A DNA stretch of 64,000 bases from Amycolatopsis solani (GTDB taxonomy: Bacteria > Actinomycetota > Actinomycetes > Mycobacteriales > Pseudonocardiaceae). The first letter of the stretch is position 1, and every line of letters begins with the position of its first letter. Location: assembly GCF_033441515.1 (NCBI RefSeq), contig NZ_JAWQJT010000003.1, forward strand, positions 2,046,001 through 2,110,000, given 5' to 3'. Positions 51,082 through 59,525 of this stretch are shown here, one piece after another. Position numbers and translations under genes: made by a program. The notes below the pieces were generated by a model that saw only the letters and a list, made by a program, of their open reading frames with translations, did not search any database and was not told where the DNA came from.

Positions 51082-51859
51082 GGGTGCTGATCACCTCGCG
51101 CAGGTGGCCCGTGATCTCCTCGGTGAGCTCCTCGGCGTCGGCCAGCTGGACGTCCGTCCACTCGCGCACGACCCGGCCGGGCCGCGACGACAGGAGCACG
51201 ACCCGCTGCCCGAGCCGGACCGCTTCGCGCACGTCGTGCGTCACGAACAGCACCGACGTGTTCGTGCTGCGGTAGACGCGCAGGAGTTCGCTCTGCAGGC
51301 AATCGCGGGTGATGGCGTCGAGCGCGGCGAACGGCTCGTCCATCAGCAGCAGCGCCTGCTCCGGGTCACCGCCGACGCGGAGGGTCGCCGCCAGCGCGCG
51401 GGCCAGCGCGACGCGCTGCCGCATACCGCCGGACAGCTCGTGCGGCCGCTTGTTCGCCGCGTCCGTCAGCCGGACCAGTTCCAGCAGCTCGGCGGCCTTT
51501 TCGCGGCGCTCGGTCCGGCCGAACCCGGCCAGCCGCAGCGGCAGCTCCACGTTGCGGGTCGCGGTCAGCCACGGCATCAGCGCCGCTTCCTGGAACATGA
51601 CCGCGGGCCGCGACGTGTTCAGCGTGATCTCCCCGGCCGACGGCGCGTCCAGCCCGGCGACCAGGTTCAGCAGCGTGCTCTTGCCACAGCCGGACGCGCC
51701 CAGCAGGCAGACGAACTCGCCGGGCGCGACCGTCAGGTCGACACCGTCGAGCGCGACGACCGCGCGGCCGGTCGGGCCGAACGTCTTGCGCACGCCGTCG
51801 AGACGCACCGCGGTCGTGCCGGTGAACCCGGTCCGGCCACTGGGGAGGGTCGTGGTCAT
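51068..51859 (-). CDS. ABC transporter ATP-binding protein, sulfonate/nitrate/taurine type
   Basis: A 263-residue ATPase: Walker A GASGCGKST, Q-loop FQEAALMPWLT, signature LSGGMRQRVALARAL, Walker B LLLMDEPFAALD and H-loop LFVTHDV. ATG 51859 with GGAGAGG 9 nt upstream is preferred to GTG 51877. It is the second gene of the three-gene importer operon, 19 bp after the binding-protein stop. Confidence 0.93.
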   Translation of the reverse strand: MTTTLPSGRTGFTGTTAVRLDGVRKTFGPTGRAVVALDGVDLTVAPGEFVCLLGASGCGKSTLLNLVAGLDAPSAGEITLNTSRPAVMFQEAALMPWLTATRNVELPLRLAGFGRTERREKAAELLELVRLTDAANKRPHELSGGMRQRVALARALAATLRVGGDPEQALLLMDEPFAALDAITRDCLQSELLRVYRSTNTSVLFVTHDVREAVRLGQRVVLLSSRPGRVVREWTDVQLADAEELTEEITGHLREVISTHAAA

Positions 51860-51878
51860 GGCTGGCTGCCTCTCCACA

Positions 51879-52937
51879 TCACTTGGTGAGTTCGGGAGCT
51901 TCGACGGCGGGCAGGTTCTTGGCCTTCAGCACCTCGTTCAGCGGGCCGAAGTCGGCGAAGCCCTTGAGCGCGACCGCCGACTTCACTACGCCGGCCGTCA
52001 CCGAGTCCTGCGCGAGCTGCGGGAATTCGGCGGCGACGGGGTCGGTGGTCAGCTCGATACCGGAGAACGCGCGGTCCAGGACCGCTTCGCTCAAGGTACT
52101 GCCGGCCAGCTCCTTGAGAGCGCCGTTGACCACGGTCTTCGCCTCCGCCGGGTTGGCCTTCGCCCAGTCGATCGCGGCCAGTTCGCCCTTGAGCAACGCG
52201 CGGACGGTGTCCGGGTGCTGCTGCAGGAACTCGCTGCGCACGATCACGACGGTGGTCGGGAAGCGGCCGCCGGGCCACAGGGTCTTCTCGTCGACGAGCA
52301 CCTTCGCGCCGGCGTCGAGGACCAGCCGGGACGCCCACGGCTCGGGCAGCCAGCCGCCGTCGACCTCGCCCTTCTTGAAGGCGTCGAGCGTCTTCGGGTT
52401 GTCGAGGTTGGTGATCTTGACCTGGTCGGTCAGCTTCTTGTCGGCGAGGAACTTCTTGAGGGCGACGTCCTGGGTGTTGGCCAGCTGCGGCGTCGCGATG
52501 TTCTTGCCCTTGAGCCCGTCGACGCTGGTGATGTCCGGCTTGACGACCAGCTGCGCGCCGCCCGAGACGGCGCCCGAGATCAGCTGGATGGCGCCCTTGG
52601 ACTTGGTGAAGGCGTTGATCGCCGGGCCGGAGCCGAGGAAAGCGACGTCGAGGGAGCCGCCGAGCAGGGCGTTGACCTCTTCGGGGCCGGCGTTGAACGT
52701 CTGAGTGGTGAGCTTGGTCGAGCCGAGCTCGTTCTTGAAGAAGTCCTTCTTGGCGCCGATCAGCGCGGGAGCGTGGGTGACGTTCGGGAAGAACCCGACC
52801 CGGACCTCCCCGGCGGCGCCCTGGTTGGCGGCCGGCGCGGCGCTGCTGTCCGCGCGCGAGCAGCCGGCGAGCACGCCCACGACGGTCAGGGCGGCCAGCG
52901 CCGAGGCCAGGAAACGAGTTCTGTGGTGGGTGCGCAC
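51879..52937 (-). CDS. Substrate-binding lipoprotein of the sulfonate/nitrate/taurine ABC importer
   Basis: A 352-residue lipoprotein with a signal sequence ending in the lipobox VLAGC. The mature protein has the SsuA/NMT1 fold: VRVGFFPNVTHAPALIGAKKDFF, GGSLDVAFLGSGPAINAF, GGWLPEPWASRLV. Most relatives bind aliphatic sulfonates. GTG 52937 is used because it is followed by the signal peptide; the open frame upstream to 53279 shows no protein-like sequence. It is the first gene of the operon. Confidence 0.92.
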   Translation of the reverse strand: MRTHHRTRFLASALAALTVVGVLAGCSRADSSAAPAANQGAAGEVRVGFFPNVTHAPALIGAKKDFFKNELGSTKLTTQTFNAGPEEVNALLGGSLDVAFLGSGPAINAFTKSKGAIQLISGAVSGGAQLVVKPDITSVDGLKGKNIATPQLANTQDVALKKFLADKKLTDQVKITNLDNPKTLDAFKKGEVDGGWLPEPWASRLVLDAGAKVLVDEKTLWPGGRFPTTVVIVRSEFLQQHPDTVRALLKGELAAIDWAKANPAEAKTVVNGALKELAGSTLSEAVLDRAFSGIELTTDPVAAEFPQLAQDSVTAGVVKSAVALKGFADFGPLNEVLKAKNLPAVEAPELTK

Positions 52938-53249
52938 GTCAGTGTCGCCTTTCGCGGTCGGTGTCGGGGCGAGGTTCGCACGGTCACCCACTAGGGCGCA
53001 TAGCCATCCGCATCCCGGGAAATCTTGTGAGATTCCTTGACATCGGTGGCACATGCCCTTACGGCGACCGTTCGGCCTGGTGGAGCGTGGTGCCGCAAGA
53101 GCATGCGGCGTCGACCGGCCGGACGCGAGGCCCCGCGCGAAGTTCCCGGCATCCGGGAGGAAAGGCCCTTTCGGAGAAATCCCGTAACGCGGGCAACCGC
53201 GGGCGTCACCCGGACGTGGTACCTGTGACGACCGATCCGGGAGGAAGAC
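52938..53249. promoter_or_regulatory. Divergent regulatory gap upstream of the ABC importer
   Basis: A 312-bp region with no gene. It holds an inverted repeat AATCT-TGTG-AGATT (53021-53034), near the importer side, and a small palindrome TCCCGG-CAT-CCGGGA (53144-53158). A plus-strand promoter TTGACA (53037-53042) / TACGGC (53060-53065) may serve the small membrane gene at 53250. No recognised riboswitch consensus was seen. Confidence 0.4.
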
Positions 53250-53639
53250 ATGACGAGCACCGCACACCGACGGGGCCACGGGGTCGCCGGCGTCCGCGTG
53301 GCGCTGGTCGTGCTGTTCATCGGGCTGGGCCAGGCGTCCTTCGAGTGGCTCCGGTCGCTCGGCATGGACGCGGTGACGAGCCTGGTCGTCTGGGCGATCC
53401 CGGTCGCGACGGGCGCGGCCGTCGCGCTGGTGCTGTGGCTGGCTTCGGACCGCGCGTTCTCACTGCGCGTGTGGGGACCGGTGGCGGTCTGCATCCCGGT
53501 CTACATCGGCGGCGCGTTCGGCCTGGCCACGGCGACGGCGAGCCTGGTGGCCTCGATCGTGAGCGGCATCGGGCTGGGCATCGCGGTGGTGGCGGTGGCC
53601 GGCCTGCTGCGCTCCCGCCGTCAGCCGACCAACGCCTGA
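53250..53639 (+). CDS. Small membrane protein, unknown function
   Basis: A 129-residue protein with four hydrophobic helices (about 14-36, 42-64, 73-95, 97-120). ATG 53250 has GGGAGG about 8 nt upstream. I do not recognise the family. It stands alone between the ABC importer and the nuclease-fold genes, and is convergent with the latter. Confidence 0.7.
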   Translation: MTSTAHRRGHGVAGVRVALVVLFIGLGQASFEWLRSLGMDAVTSLVVWAIPVATGAAVALVLWLASDRAFSLRVWGPVAVCIPVYIGGAFGLATATASLVASIVSGIGLGIAVVAVAGLLRSRRQPTNA

Positions 53640-53684
53640 GGGGCCAGTTGTCCAAAGCTCGGATGGGCTGTGGACAACCAGGGC

Positions 53685-54173
53685 TCATCGGTATTGGCGG
53701 TGCTGTGCATCCACGATGCCGGCGCGGACCTGCGCCGGGAGTTCGGCCACGAACACCTCGATGCTCTGAGCACGCAATGCCTCGGCTGCCCACGATCGAC
53801 CGGTTCGGAACGGCTTCGCAGCGGCTTCGTCCGAGAAGCACAAGATCAGCCTGGGCCGCACCGGCAGTATCGATGCGATCCAGCTGAGCTTGAACGCGTC
53901 AGCCAGCACCTTGTGCCGCTGCGCGGACTTGGGCGGTCCCTGGTGAGCCCACGCTTCGACCAGCACCGTGCGGGCGTCATCGGCTCCGTCGACCTCGACT
54001 CGGACGCCGCCAGACCCGATCGACTGAGGTCTCAGCGCCACGCCGAATTCGTCCGCCACACGTTCGATCATCAGCTGCTCCGCAGCTCGCTGTTCAGCGC
54101 TCGAACCGGGTGCGATCGCGGTCGGTTCACTCTCGGCTCTCCCCTCGGAGGGCACCCCGACGCCACGGGTCAT
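53685..54173 (-). CDS. Uncharacterised protein coupled to a DUF4268 nuclease-fold gene
   Basis: A 162-residue soluble protein of no family I can name. A helical N-terminus precedes GGVRVEVDGADDARTVLVEAWAH, then GPPKSAQRHKVLADAFKL. The alternation of strands with E60/D62 and E73, followed by a helix with K82, Q85 and K88, could be a restriction-endonuclease-like core, but the pattern is weak. ATG 54173 overlaps the upstream stop by 4 bp (ATGA), so the two proteins are made together and may interact. Confidence 0.6.
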   Translation of the reverse strand: MTRGVGVPSEGRAESEPTAIAPGSSAEQRAAEQLMIERVADEFGVALRPQSIGSGGVRVEVDGADDARTVLVEAWAHQGPPKSAQRHKVLADAFKLSWIASILPVRPRLILCFSDEAAAKPFRTGRSWAAEALRAQSIEVFVAELPAQVRAGIVDAQHRQYR

Positions 54174-55168
54174 CGGAGGTCACCACCCGGCTGGTCCGCA
54201 GTTCGCTTCGCCAGCTTGGCCAGCTCGCGCAACCGAACGTCGAACTGCCGGTGAAGCGCCGTCGCCCGGTCGACACTCCACTCGACCGCCCGTTGCCTGG
54301 TGGCCTCGTCCGCCGTTTCGAGGTCGAAACCCTCCAGGTACGTCGCTATGCGGCTGCTTCGGTTGTTGTCGAGCCGAGCCCAGTCCAGCTCGAAGCCCAA
54401 AGCCTCCTGCACCACCTGGCGTTCGCCGTAGAGCTCGTCGAAAACCTGCTTGTTCGCTTCCTTGCCGCCGGAATCCAGGTAGATCTCGACTCGGTAGCCC
54501 TGCTTGGTGAAGGTGAGGCTGTAGTAGCCGAAAGGACCCGACGCGAAACTGCACCAACTGGCCGTCTGCGTCTTGGGCGCACGGATCGCCGGATAGGTCG
54601 TCGCCATCAGGTCGAAGACATCCTCGAAGAACGCCATGCGCTGCTGGTTCTTCGGCGAAACCACCGCCTTGGAGGTCTCTTTCGCCGCCTTCGCCCAGTC
54701 ATTGGGTTTGACGACGACGTCGAGAACGGGCGCGCGCACCGAGGCACCGATGCGGACTAGGCCCACTTCGATTCCGAAGGCCCGGACGTCGGCGTCGGTG
54801 CGCTCGTTGAGCCAGACCAGCGCGCTCCGGTGCTCCTCCCGCAGCCGTGGCGTGATCCAGATGGCGGTCGCCGCTTCGAGCCCGCTGGCGTACACGAGCA
54901 GCTGACCGAGGTGCGAATGGTCACTGGGCTCGAGCTGGTTCTCGATGATGACGTTCCGGCCGTCCGGATCGGTCGCGTGGATGTCGACGCGGAAATCCCC
55001 GACCAGCACCTCCTGACCCACCACCGAGAGCGGCAAACCGATGGCGTCGCTGAGTACGTCGATGTTCTCGGCCAGCCAAGGTGTGAAATCCGCGGCCTCG
55101 TGCTTCCATACGTCGCGGGGGTCCGCGAGCCGTTCCAGCCGGCCGAGGCCGTAGGCGTCAGTGGTCAT
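54170..55168 (-). CDS. DUF4268 protein with PD-(D/E)XK-like N-terminal domain
   Basis: A 332-residue protein. The N-terminal half has a restriction-endonuclease-like core: D62 (VGDFRVDIHA), E76-N-Q78 (VIIENQLE) in place of ExK, and Q89 (HLGQLLVYASG). The C-terminal half (about 190-310; MAFFEDVFDLMATTYP, GYRVEIYLDSG) fits DUF4268. Such proteins often sit in defence or mobile loci; activity is unproven, and the Lys-to-Gln change may alter catalysis. ATG 55168 is chosen over the upstream in-frame start at 55213. It is the first gene of a two-gene unit, divergent from another nuclease-fold gene. Confidence 0.72.
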   Translation of the reverse strand: MTTDAYGLGRLERLADPRDVWKHEAADFTPWLAENIDVLSDAIGLPLSVVGQEVLVGDFRVDIHATDPDGRNVIIENQLEPSDHSHLGQLLVYASGLEAATAIWITPRLREEHRSALVWLNERTDADVRAFGIEVGLVRIGASVRAPVLDVVVKPNDWAKAAKETSKAVVSPKNQQRMAFFEDVFDLMATTYPAIRAPKTQTASWCSFASGPFGYYSLTFTKQGYRVEIYLDSGGKEANKQVFDELYGERQVVQEALGFELDWARLDNNRSSRIATYLEGFDLETADEATRQRAVEWSVDRATALHRQFDVRLRELAKLAKRTADQPGGDLR

Positions 55169-55203
55169 CGACCAGGAATAGCATTGTCGGCGGTGACGGC
55201 ACG

Positions 55204-55219
55204 AGGGTCTCAAGACCCT
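55204..55219. promoter_or_regulatory. Inverted repeat between the divergent nuclease-fold genes
   Basis: AGGGTCT-CA-AGACCCT is a perfect 7-bp inverted repeat in the 86-bp divergent gap, 36 bp from each start. It could be an operator controlling both directions. Confidence 0.45.
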
Positions 55220-55254
55220 GGCCGATCACCCAGCGGACCGCGACGCTGGCAGAC

Positions 55255-56313
55255 ATGCCGCTCTTCGAATTGACCTCCGACAAGCTGGAAGCTGTGCCGT
55301 CGTCCACCTTCGCCGCGGAGCAAGTCCTGGAGCGCGCCGATCTGCAGCGCCTGCTCAGAGCTCAGATCGAGACGGTGGTGGAGGACGTGCTCATCGTCAG
55401 CGAAGAATTCGCCGAATTCGCCGGTGCCAGGCGGCGCATCGATCTGCTCGGCATCGACCGCGAAGGCAAGCCCGTGGTCATCGAACTCAAACGCACCACC
55501 GACGGTGGCCACCTGGAGCTCCAGGCCCTGCGCTACGCCGCGATGGTCTCCGCGCTCACCTTCGACGACGTCAGCGAGGCCTTCCAGCGGTACTTGCTCC
55601 AGGTCGAGCCCGATGCCGCCGACGACGCCCGTACCCGGCTCGCCGACTGGCTCGAAGACGTCGGCGGGGAGGATGCTGTCCTGACCCGCGAGGTGCGAGT
55701 CGTGCTGGTGTCCGCCGGGTTCGACCGGGAAATCACCACGACCGTCCTGTGGCTGAACGAGGTCTACGGGCTCGACATCCAATGCGTCCGGCTGACCCCG
55801 TACAAGGTGGGTGAGCGACTGCTCCTCGACGTGCAGCAGGTCATCCCGCTCCCGGAAGCCGCCGACCTGACCGTCCAGCTCCGGCGCCGGGAAACGCAGG
55901 CTCGCGCCGCGCGGGTCAGCGAGGGGCGGGATTGGACGCCCTACGCGATCACCACGCCCGAAGGAACCACCGAGCCCCTGCGGAAACGTCAGGCCGTGCT
56001 CGCGCTGGTGACCGCGCTCCACGCCGCGGGCGTACCCGGCGCCCGGCTGGCCGGCGCCCTTCCCGGTGCTCGCTTCCTCCGCATCCCGGGGGTACCGGGC
56101 GACGACGCCCTCGCCGACGAGTTCGTCGCCCGGTACCCCAAAGCGAAGGGCAATCTGGCCCGCTGGTTCATCGATTCACCGCTGCGCGAGGCCGACCAAA
56201 CCTGGCTGCTGAGCAAAATGTGGGGCCGGAACACCGAACCCGTGCTCGCGAAGCTGGCCGACCTCGCTCCCGAAGGCTTGACCTTCGGCTACGAAGCGCG
56301 CCCCCGTGACTGA
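55255..56313 (+). CDS. NucS/DUF91-like PD-(D/E)XK nuclease-fold protein
   Basis: A 352-residue protein. Residues about 35-100 carry a full PD-(D/E)XK signature: D63 (RRIDLLGID), E77-L-K79 (VVIELKR) and Q90 (LELQALRYAA), as in NucS/EndoMS-type and related nucleases. Residues about 140-200 (REVRVVLVSAGFDREIT, LNEVYGLDIQCVRL) match the conserved middle of this group, and the rest is a helical C-terminus. Substrate is unknown. No ribosome binding site is obvious before ATG 55255. It is divergent from the DUF4268 gene and ends 3 bp before the convergent queA-like stop. Confidence 0.75.
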   Translation: MPLFELTSDKLEAVPSSTFAAEQVLERADLQRLLRAQIETVVEDVLIVSEEFAEFAGARRRIDLLGIDREGKPVVIELKRTTDGGHLELQALRYAAMVSALTFDDVSEAFQRYLLQVEPDAADDARTRLADWLEDVGGEDAVLTREVRVVLVSAGFDREITTTVLWLNEVYGLDIQCVRLTPYKVGERLLLDVQQVIPLPEAADLTVQLRRRETQARAARVSEGRDWTPYAITTPEGTTEPLRKRQAVLALVTALHAAGVPGARLAGALPGARFLRIPGVPGDDALADEFVARYPKAKGNLARWFIDSPLREADQTWLLSKMWGRNTEPVLAKLADLAPEGLTFGYEARPRD

Positions 56314-56316
56314 CCT

Positions 56317-57321
56317 TCAGCGGCGCAGCAGGAGTGAGACGTCGCCGAACTCGTGCCACAGGTAGCGGCGCTCCACCGCCGCGTCGTACGCGTGCTGGAC
56401 CCGCTCGCGGCCCGCCACCGCCTCCAGCAGCAGCAGGTGGGACGCCTCCGGGGCGTGCAGGCCCGTGACGATGCCGTCCACGACCCGGGCCGGGTGGGCC
56501 GGGCCCAGCACCAGGTCCGTCCAGCCCTCGGCCGCGTGGACCTCGCCCGCTGACCAGGCCGACTCCAGGGCGCGGGCCGCCGTCGTGCCGACCGCGATCA
56601 CCCGGCCGCCGCGGGCGCGGGCCCAGGAGACCAGTGCCGCCGTCGTGGGCGGGACGCGGAAGCGTTCCGGCTGGGGCGGCTCGTCCGCCTCCGGGGACGA
56701 CACCCCCGTGTGCAGCAGCAGCGGCGCGAACAGCACCCCGTCCGTCACCAGGCGGGTCACCAGCTCCGTCGTGAACGGGCGGGACGCCGAGGGCATCTCC
56801 GCGCTGCCCGGCTCGCGGGCGAACACCGTCTGGTAGTCCGACAGCGGCCACGCGCGCGGGACATACCCATAGCGGATCGGGCGGCCGGCCGCGGCGAGGA
56901 ACCCCGGGACCGAACCCTCGACCGCCACCGAAGCCCGCCACAGCCGCTCGGTCGCCGAGGACAGCAACGTCAGGGAAGCACCGCCGGGCAGTTCCACGAC
57001 TTCCCCGGGACGGCCGTCGAGCAGCGGGCCGCCGGGGGCTCGCAGTTCCACGATCCAGTCGCCGTCGTCCAGGGGCGAGGCGAAGTGGACCACCACCGGG
57101 CGTCCGGACCGGACCGCGTCCACCGCCGCGGGCAGCGTCCCGGACGTGTTCACCACCAGCAGGTCACCGGGCCGCAGGTGCAAGCCCAGCGAGGAAAACA
57201 CCGTGTGGTGGACGCCCGACGGTCCGGCGACCAGCAGGCGGACCTCGTCGCGTGCCAGGCCACGGGCCTCCGGCGGGGCCGACGCCGACAACTCCGCGGG
57301 CAGCTCGAACTTGATGTTCAT
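56317..57321 (-). CDS. QueA-like S-adenosylmethionine:tRNA ribosyltransferase-isomerase
   Basis: A 334-residue QueA-family protein: MNIKFELPAEL, RPGDLLVVNTSGTLPAAV, YQTVFAREPGSAEMPSASRPFT and LLLHTGVSSPEADEPP. True QueA adds the epoxycyclopentane ring of queuosine to tRNA. No other queuosine gene is in the window, and many actinomycetes lack the pathway, so a different role is possible. ATG 57321 overlaps the SDR stop by 4 bp, making a coupled SDR-queA operon. Confidence 0.82.
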   Translation of the reverse strand: MNIKFELPAELSASAPPEARGLARDEVRLLVAGPSGVHHTVFSSLGLHLRPGDLLVVNTSGTLPAAVDAVRSGRPVVVHFASPLDDGDWIVELRAPGGPLLDGRPGEVVELPGGASLTLLSSATERLWRASVAVEGSVPGFLAAAGRPIRYGYVPRAWPLSDYQTVFAREPGSAEMPSASRPFTTELVTRLVTDGVLFAPLLLHTGVSSPEADEPPQPERFRVPPTTAALVSWARARGGRVIAVGTTAARALESAWSAGEVHAAEGWTDLVLGPAHPARVVDGIVTGLHAPEASHLLLLEAVAGRERVQHAYDAAVERRYLWHEFGDVSLLLRR

Positions 57322-57989
57322 GCGCTCACCAGAAGATCCGCGGCGCGGTAGCGGCCGCTCGGTGGACGCTCGTCGAGCAGCCGCAGGAACCCCGGGACCA
57401 CCGACGACGGCAGCGGCCGGTCCGAGATGTCCTCGCCCGGGAACGCGCGCTGGTGCATCGCCGTGCGCAGGTCGCCCGGGTCGACCGCGTACACCGCCAG
57501 GTCCGGGTGCTCCGCGCCGAGCACCGCCGTGAGCTGGTCCAGCGCGGCCTTCGCCGAGCCGTAACCACCCCAGCCTTCGTACGCTTCGACGGCCGCGTCC
57601 GAGCTGATGTCGACGATCGTGCCGCGCGAGGCCGTCAGCGCGGGCAGGAGCAGCTGCGTCAGCGCCAGCGGCGCGAACACGTTGACGCGGTAGACGTTTT
57701 CCAGGTCCGCCAAGGGATAGCTCCCCAAGGCGGGCAGCGGGCTGACGCCGAGTGAGCTCGCGTTGTTGACGAGCAGGTCGAGCGCCGGGCAGGCGCCGGC
57801 CAGCTGGGCGCGGTGGGCCGGGTCGGCGACGTCGCCGGGGACGGCCGTGAAGCCGATCTCCCTCGCGGCCGCGGACAACGCCGCCGCGTCGCGGCCGTCG
57901 CCGACGACCGTCCACTTGCGACTCACCAGGGCCTGCGCGAGGGCGCGGCCCAGACCGGCGGACGCGCCGGTCACGAGTGCGGTTGGCAT
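57318..57989 (-). CDS. Short-chain dehydrogenase/reductase
   Basis: A 223-residue SDR: NAD(P)-binding TGASAGLGRALA, LVNNASSLG, and catalytic residues in SDAAVEAYEGWGGYGSAKAAL (S...YxxxK). Substrate unknown. ATG 57989 with GGAGGAGG 4 nt upstream is preferred to the in-frame start at 58013. It is the first gene of the SDR-queA pair; its promoter lies in the 3' end of the permease gene. Confidence 0.88.
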   Translation of the reverse strand: MPTALVTGASAGLGRALAQALVSRKWTVVGDGRDAAALSAAAREIGFTAVPGDVADPAHRAQLAGACPALDLLVNNASSLGVSPLPALGSYPLADLENVYRVNVFAPLALTQLLLPALTASRGTIVDISSDAAVEAYEGWGGYGSAKAALDQLTAVLGAEHPDLAVYAVDPGDLRTAMHQRAFPGEDISDRPLPSSVVPGFLRLLDERPPSGRYRAADLLVSA

Positions 57990-58022
57990 GGTTCCTCCTC
58001 CGAGGGGTACCACACCATCGTG

Positions 58023-58047
58023 AAACCTCTACATTACTTGAGGTCAA
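58023..58047 (-). promoter_or_regulatory. MerR/SoxR-like promoter of the SDR-queA operon
   Basis: On the minus strand, -35 TTGACC (58047-58042) is followed by a 19-nt spacer and a weak -10 CACGAT (58022-58017). The spacer carries ACCTC...GAGGT inverted ends (58025-58044). A 19-bp spacer with a CCTC/GAGG dyad is the hallmark of MerR-family promoters. It overlaps the permease stop codon (58034-58036). Confidence 0.5.
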
Positions 58048-59407
58048 CCCGGGATCGGCCGCGCAGCAGCGAGTACGCTGCCAGCGAAACGACGAGCCCG
58101 ACGTAGTAGGCGAGATCCGCGCCGTGCAGCGCCGCCGCGACCGGTCCGGTGTAGAGCGACGTGTTCATGAACGGCACCGCCGCGCCGAAGCCGAGCACGA
58201 ACGCCACCACCGCCGCCCACGGTCGCACGGACACCGCGGCGAGGACGTCCACCTGCCGCCCGCCCCGGGTGCGCGCGAGCCAGTCCGGGACGACCACGCC
58301 GAGGAACGGCGGGATCCAGTAGCTGACGAACAGCAGCACGTTCTGGAACTTGGCCGCCAGCTCGCCGCTGTGCATCCACAGGATCAGCGCGAACGCGAGC
58401 ACCGTGACGACCACCGCGGAGACCGGGCGCCGCAGCCGGACGCCGACCGTCTGCAGGGCCAGCGAGCCGCTGTAGTCGTTCATCGCGTTCGACGACACCG
58501 CCGCGAGCGCGATCACCGCCAGCGCCAGCGCGCCCAGGAACCCGCCGCCGAGCAGTGCGGCGACCCCGGTGGCCGTCTGGTCGCCGAGCGAGGAACCCAG
58601 CGCGAGCCCGAGGGTTTCCCCGATCGCGTACGAAACGACCAGCCCGGACAGCGTCGCCAGGAAGACGCTGCGCGACGACGTCGACGCGGGCAGGTAGCGG
58701 CTGAAGTCCGAAGCGTAGGGCGCCCAGGAGATCGCCAGCGACAACGTGATCGTCGTGAACAGGACGACGCCGCCGGCCAGGTCGGCACCCGAAGCCGTGT
58801 CCGCCGCGGCGATCGGGTGTCCGGAAAGGACCTTCACGGCGAGCGCGGCGAACGCGAGCACCAGCAGCACGCTCATCACCGCCTGGACCCGGTGGATCAG
58901 CGCGTAGCCGAACACGCCGAGCGCGCACTGCAGCACCAGCACGATCAGCACCGCCGCCCAGAACGGCAGCCCGGTCAGCTCGGCCAGCGCCTCGCCGCCG
59001 AACAGCCCGACCAGCGCGTCCCACGCGATCGAGCCGAGCCACTGCACCAGCCCGGGCAGCACGACCCCGCGGCCGAACGGCAGCCGGGCCAGCGGCAGCT
59101 GACCGGTGCCGGTGCGCGGGCCCCAGGTGGACAGGTACGCGACCGGCAGCGACCCGAGCACGGTGCCGGCGAGCATCGCGGCCAGCCCGGTCCAGAAGCC
59201 GAGGCCGAGCGACGCGGCGAGGGTGCCGGTGAACACCGCCGTCATCGTCAGGTTGGGCGCGAACCAAACGCTGAACAGCCGCCAGGGACGGCCGAACCGG
59301 TTGCCCTCCGGGACCGGCGCGATACCGTGGGTTTCGATCGCCAGGTCACCGCCGCCGGTGGGCATCCGCCCGCCGAAGACCTCGGCGTCCAGACCGCGTC
59401 CGCTCAT
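58034..59407 (-). CDS. NCS1-family purine/cytosine permease
   Basis: A 457-residue transporter with about 12 membrane helices. NCS1 features include a polar N-terminus ending GRPWRLFSVWFAPNLTMT, SISW-like LAISWAPYASDFSRYLP and SSNAMNDYSGSLALQTVG. It imports nucleobases or related compounds (cytosine, allantoin, hydantoin); the substrate is unknown. ATG 59407 with GGGAGG upstream is preferred to the open frame extending to 59797. Confidence 0.88.
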   Translation of the reverse strand: MSGRGLDAEVFGGRMPTGGGDLAIETHGIAPVPEGNRFGRPWRLFSVWFAPNLTMTAVFTGTLAASLGLGFWTGLAAMLAGTVLGSLPVAYLSTWGPRTGTGQLPLARLPFGRGVVLPGLVQWLGSIAWDALVGLFGGEALAELTGLPFWAAVLIVLVLQCALGVFGYALIHRVQAVMSVLLVLAFAALAVKVLSGHPIAAADTASGADLAGGVVLFTTITLSLAISWAPYASDFSRYLPASTSSRSVFLATLSGLVVSYAIGETLGLALGSSLGDQTATGVAALLGGGFLGALALAVIALAAVSSNAMNDYSGSLALQTVGVRLRRPVSAVVVTVLAFALILWMHSGELAAKFQNVLLFVSYWIPPFLGVVVPDWLARTRGGRQVDVLAAVSVRPWAAVVAFVLGFGAAVPFMNTSLYTGPVAAALHGADLAYYVGLVVSLAAYSLLRGRSRVDLK

Positions 59408-59525
59408 TGCCTGCCTCCCGTTCACCCCTCGGTTCACCCTAAAGCGCCGCCGCGCGGTGTAACGCGAGGGCCCGAACGGGCGAATGACGGGGTGCGTGTC
59501 CGGGAGCACACCGGGAGGGGTGGGC

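Noticed and set aside
52938..53279. N-terminal extension of the ABC binding lipoprotein
   Set aside because: The 114 extra residues precede the signal peptide, which must be N-terminal. The region instead looks regulatory.
52961..53887. Plus-strand frame of 308 codons over the membrane gene at 53250
   Set aside because: It reads the small membrane gene in another phase. The 53250 start has a good ribosome binding site and its product has regular membrane helices.
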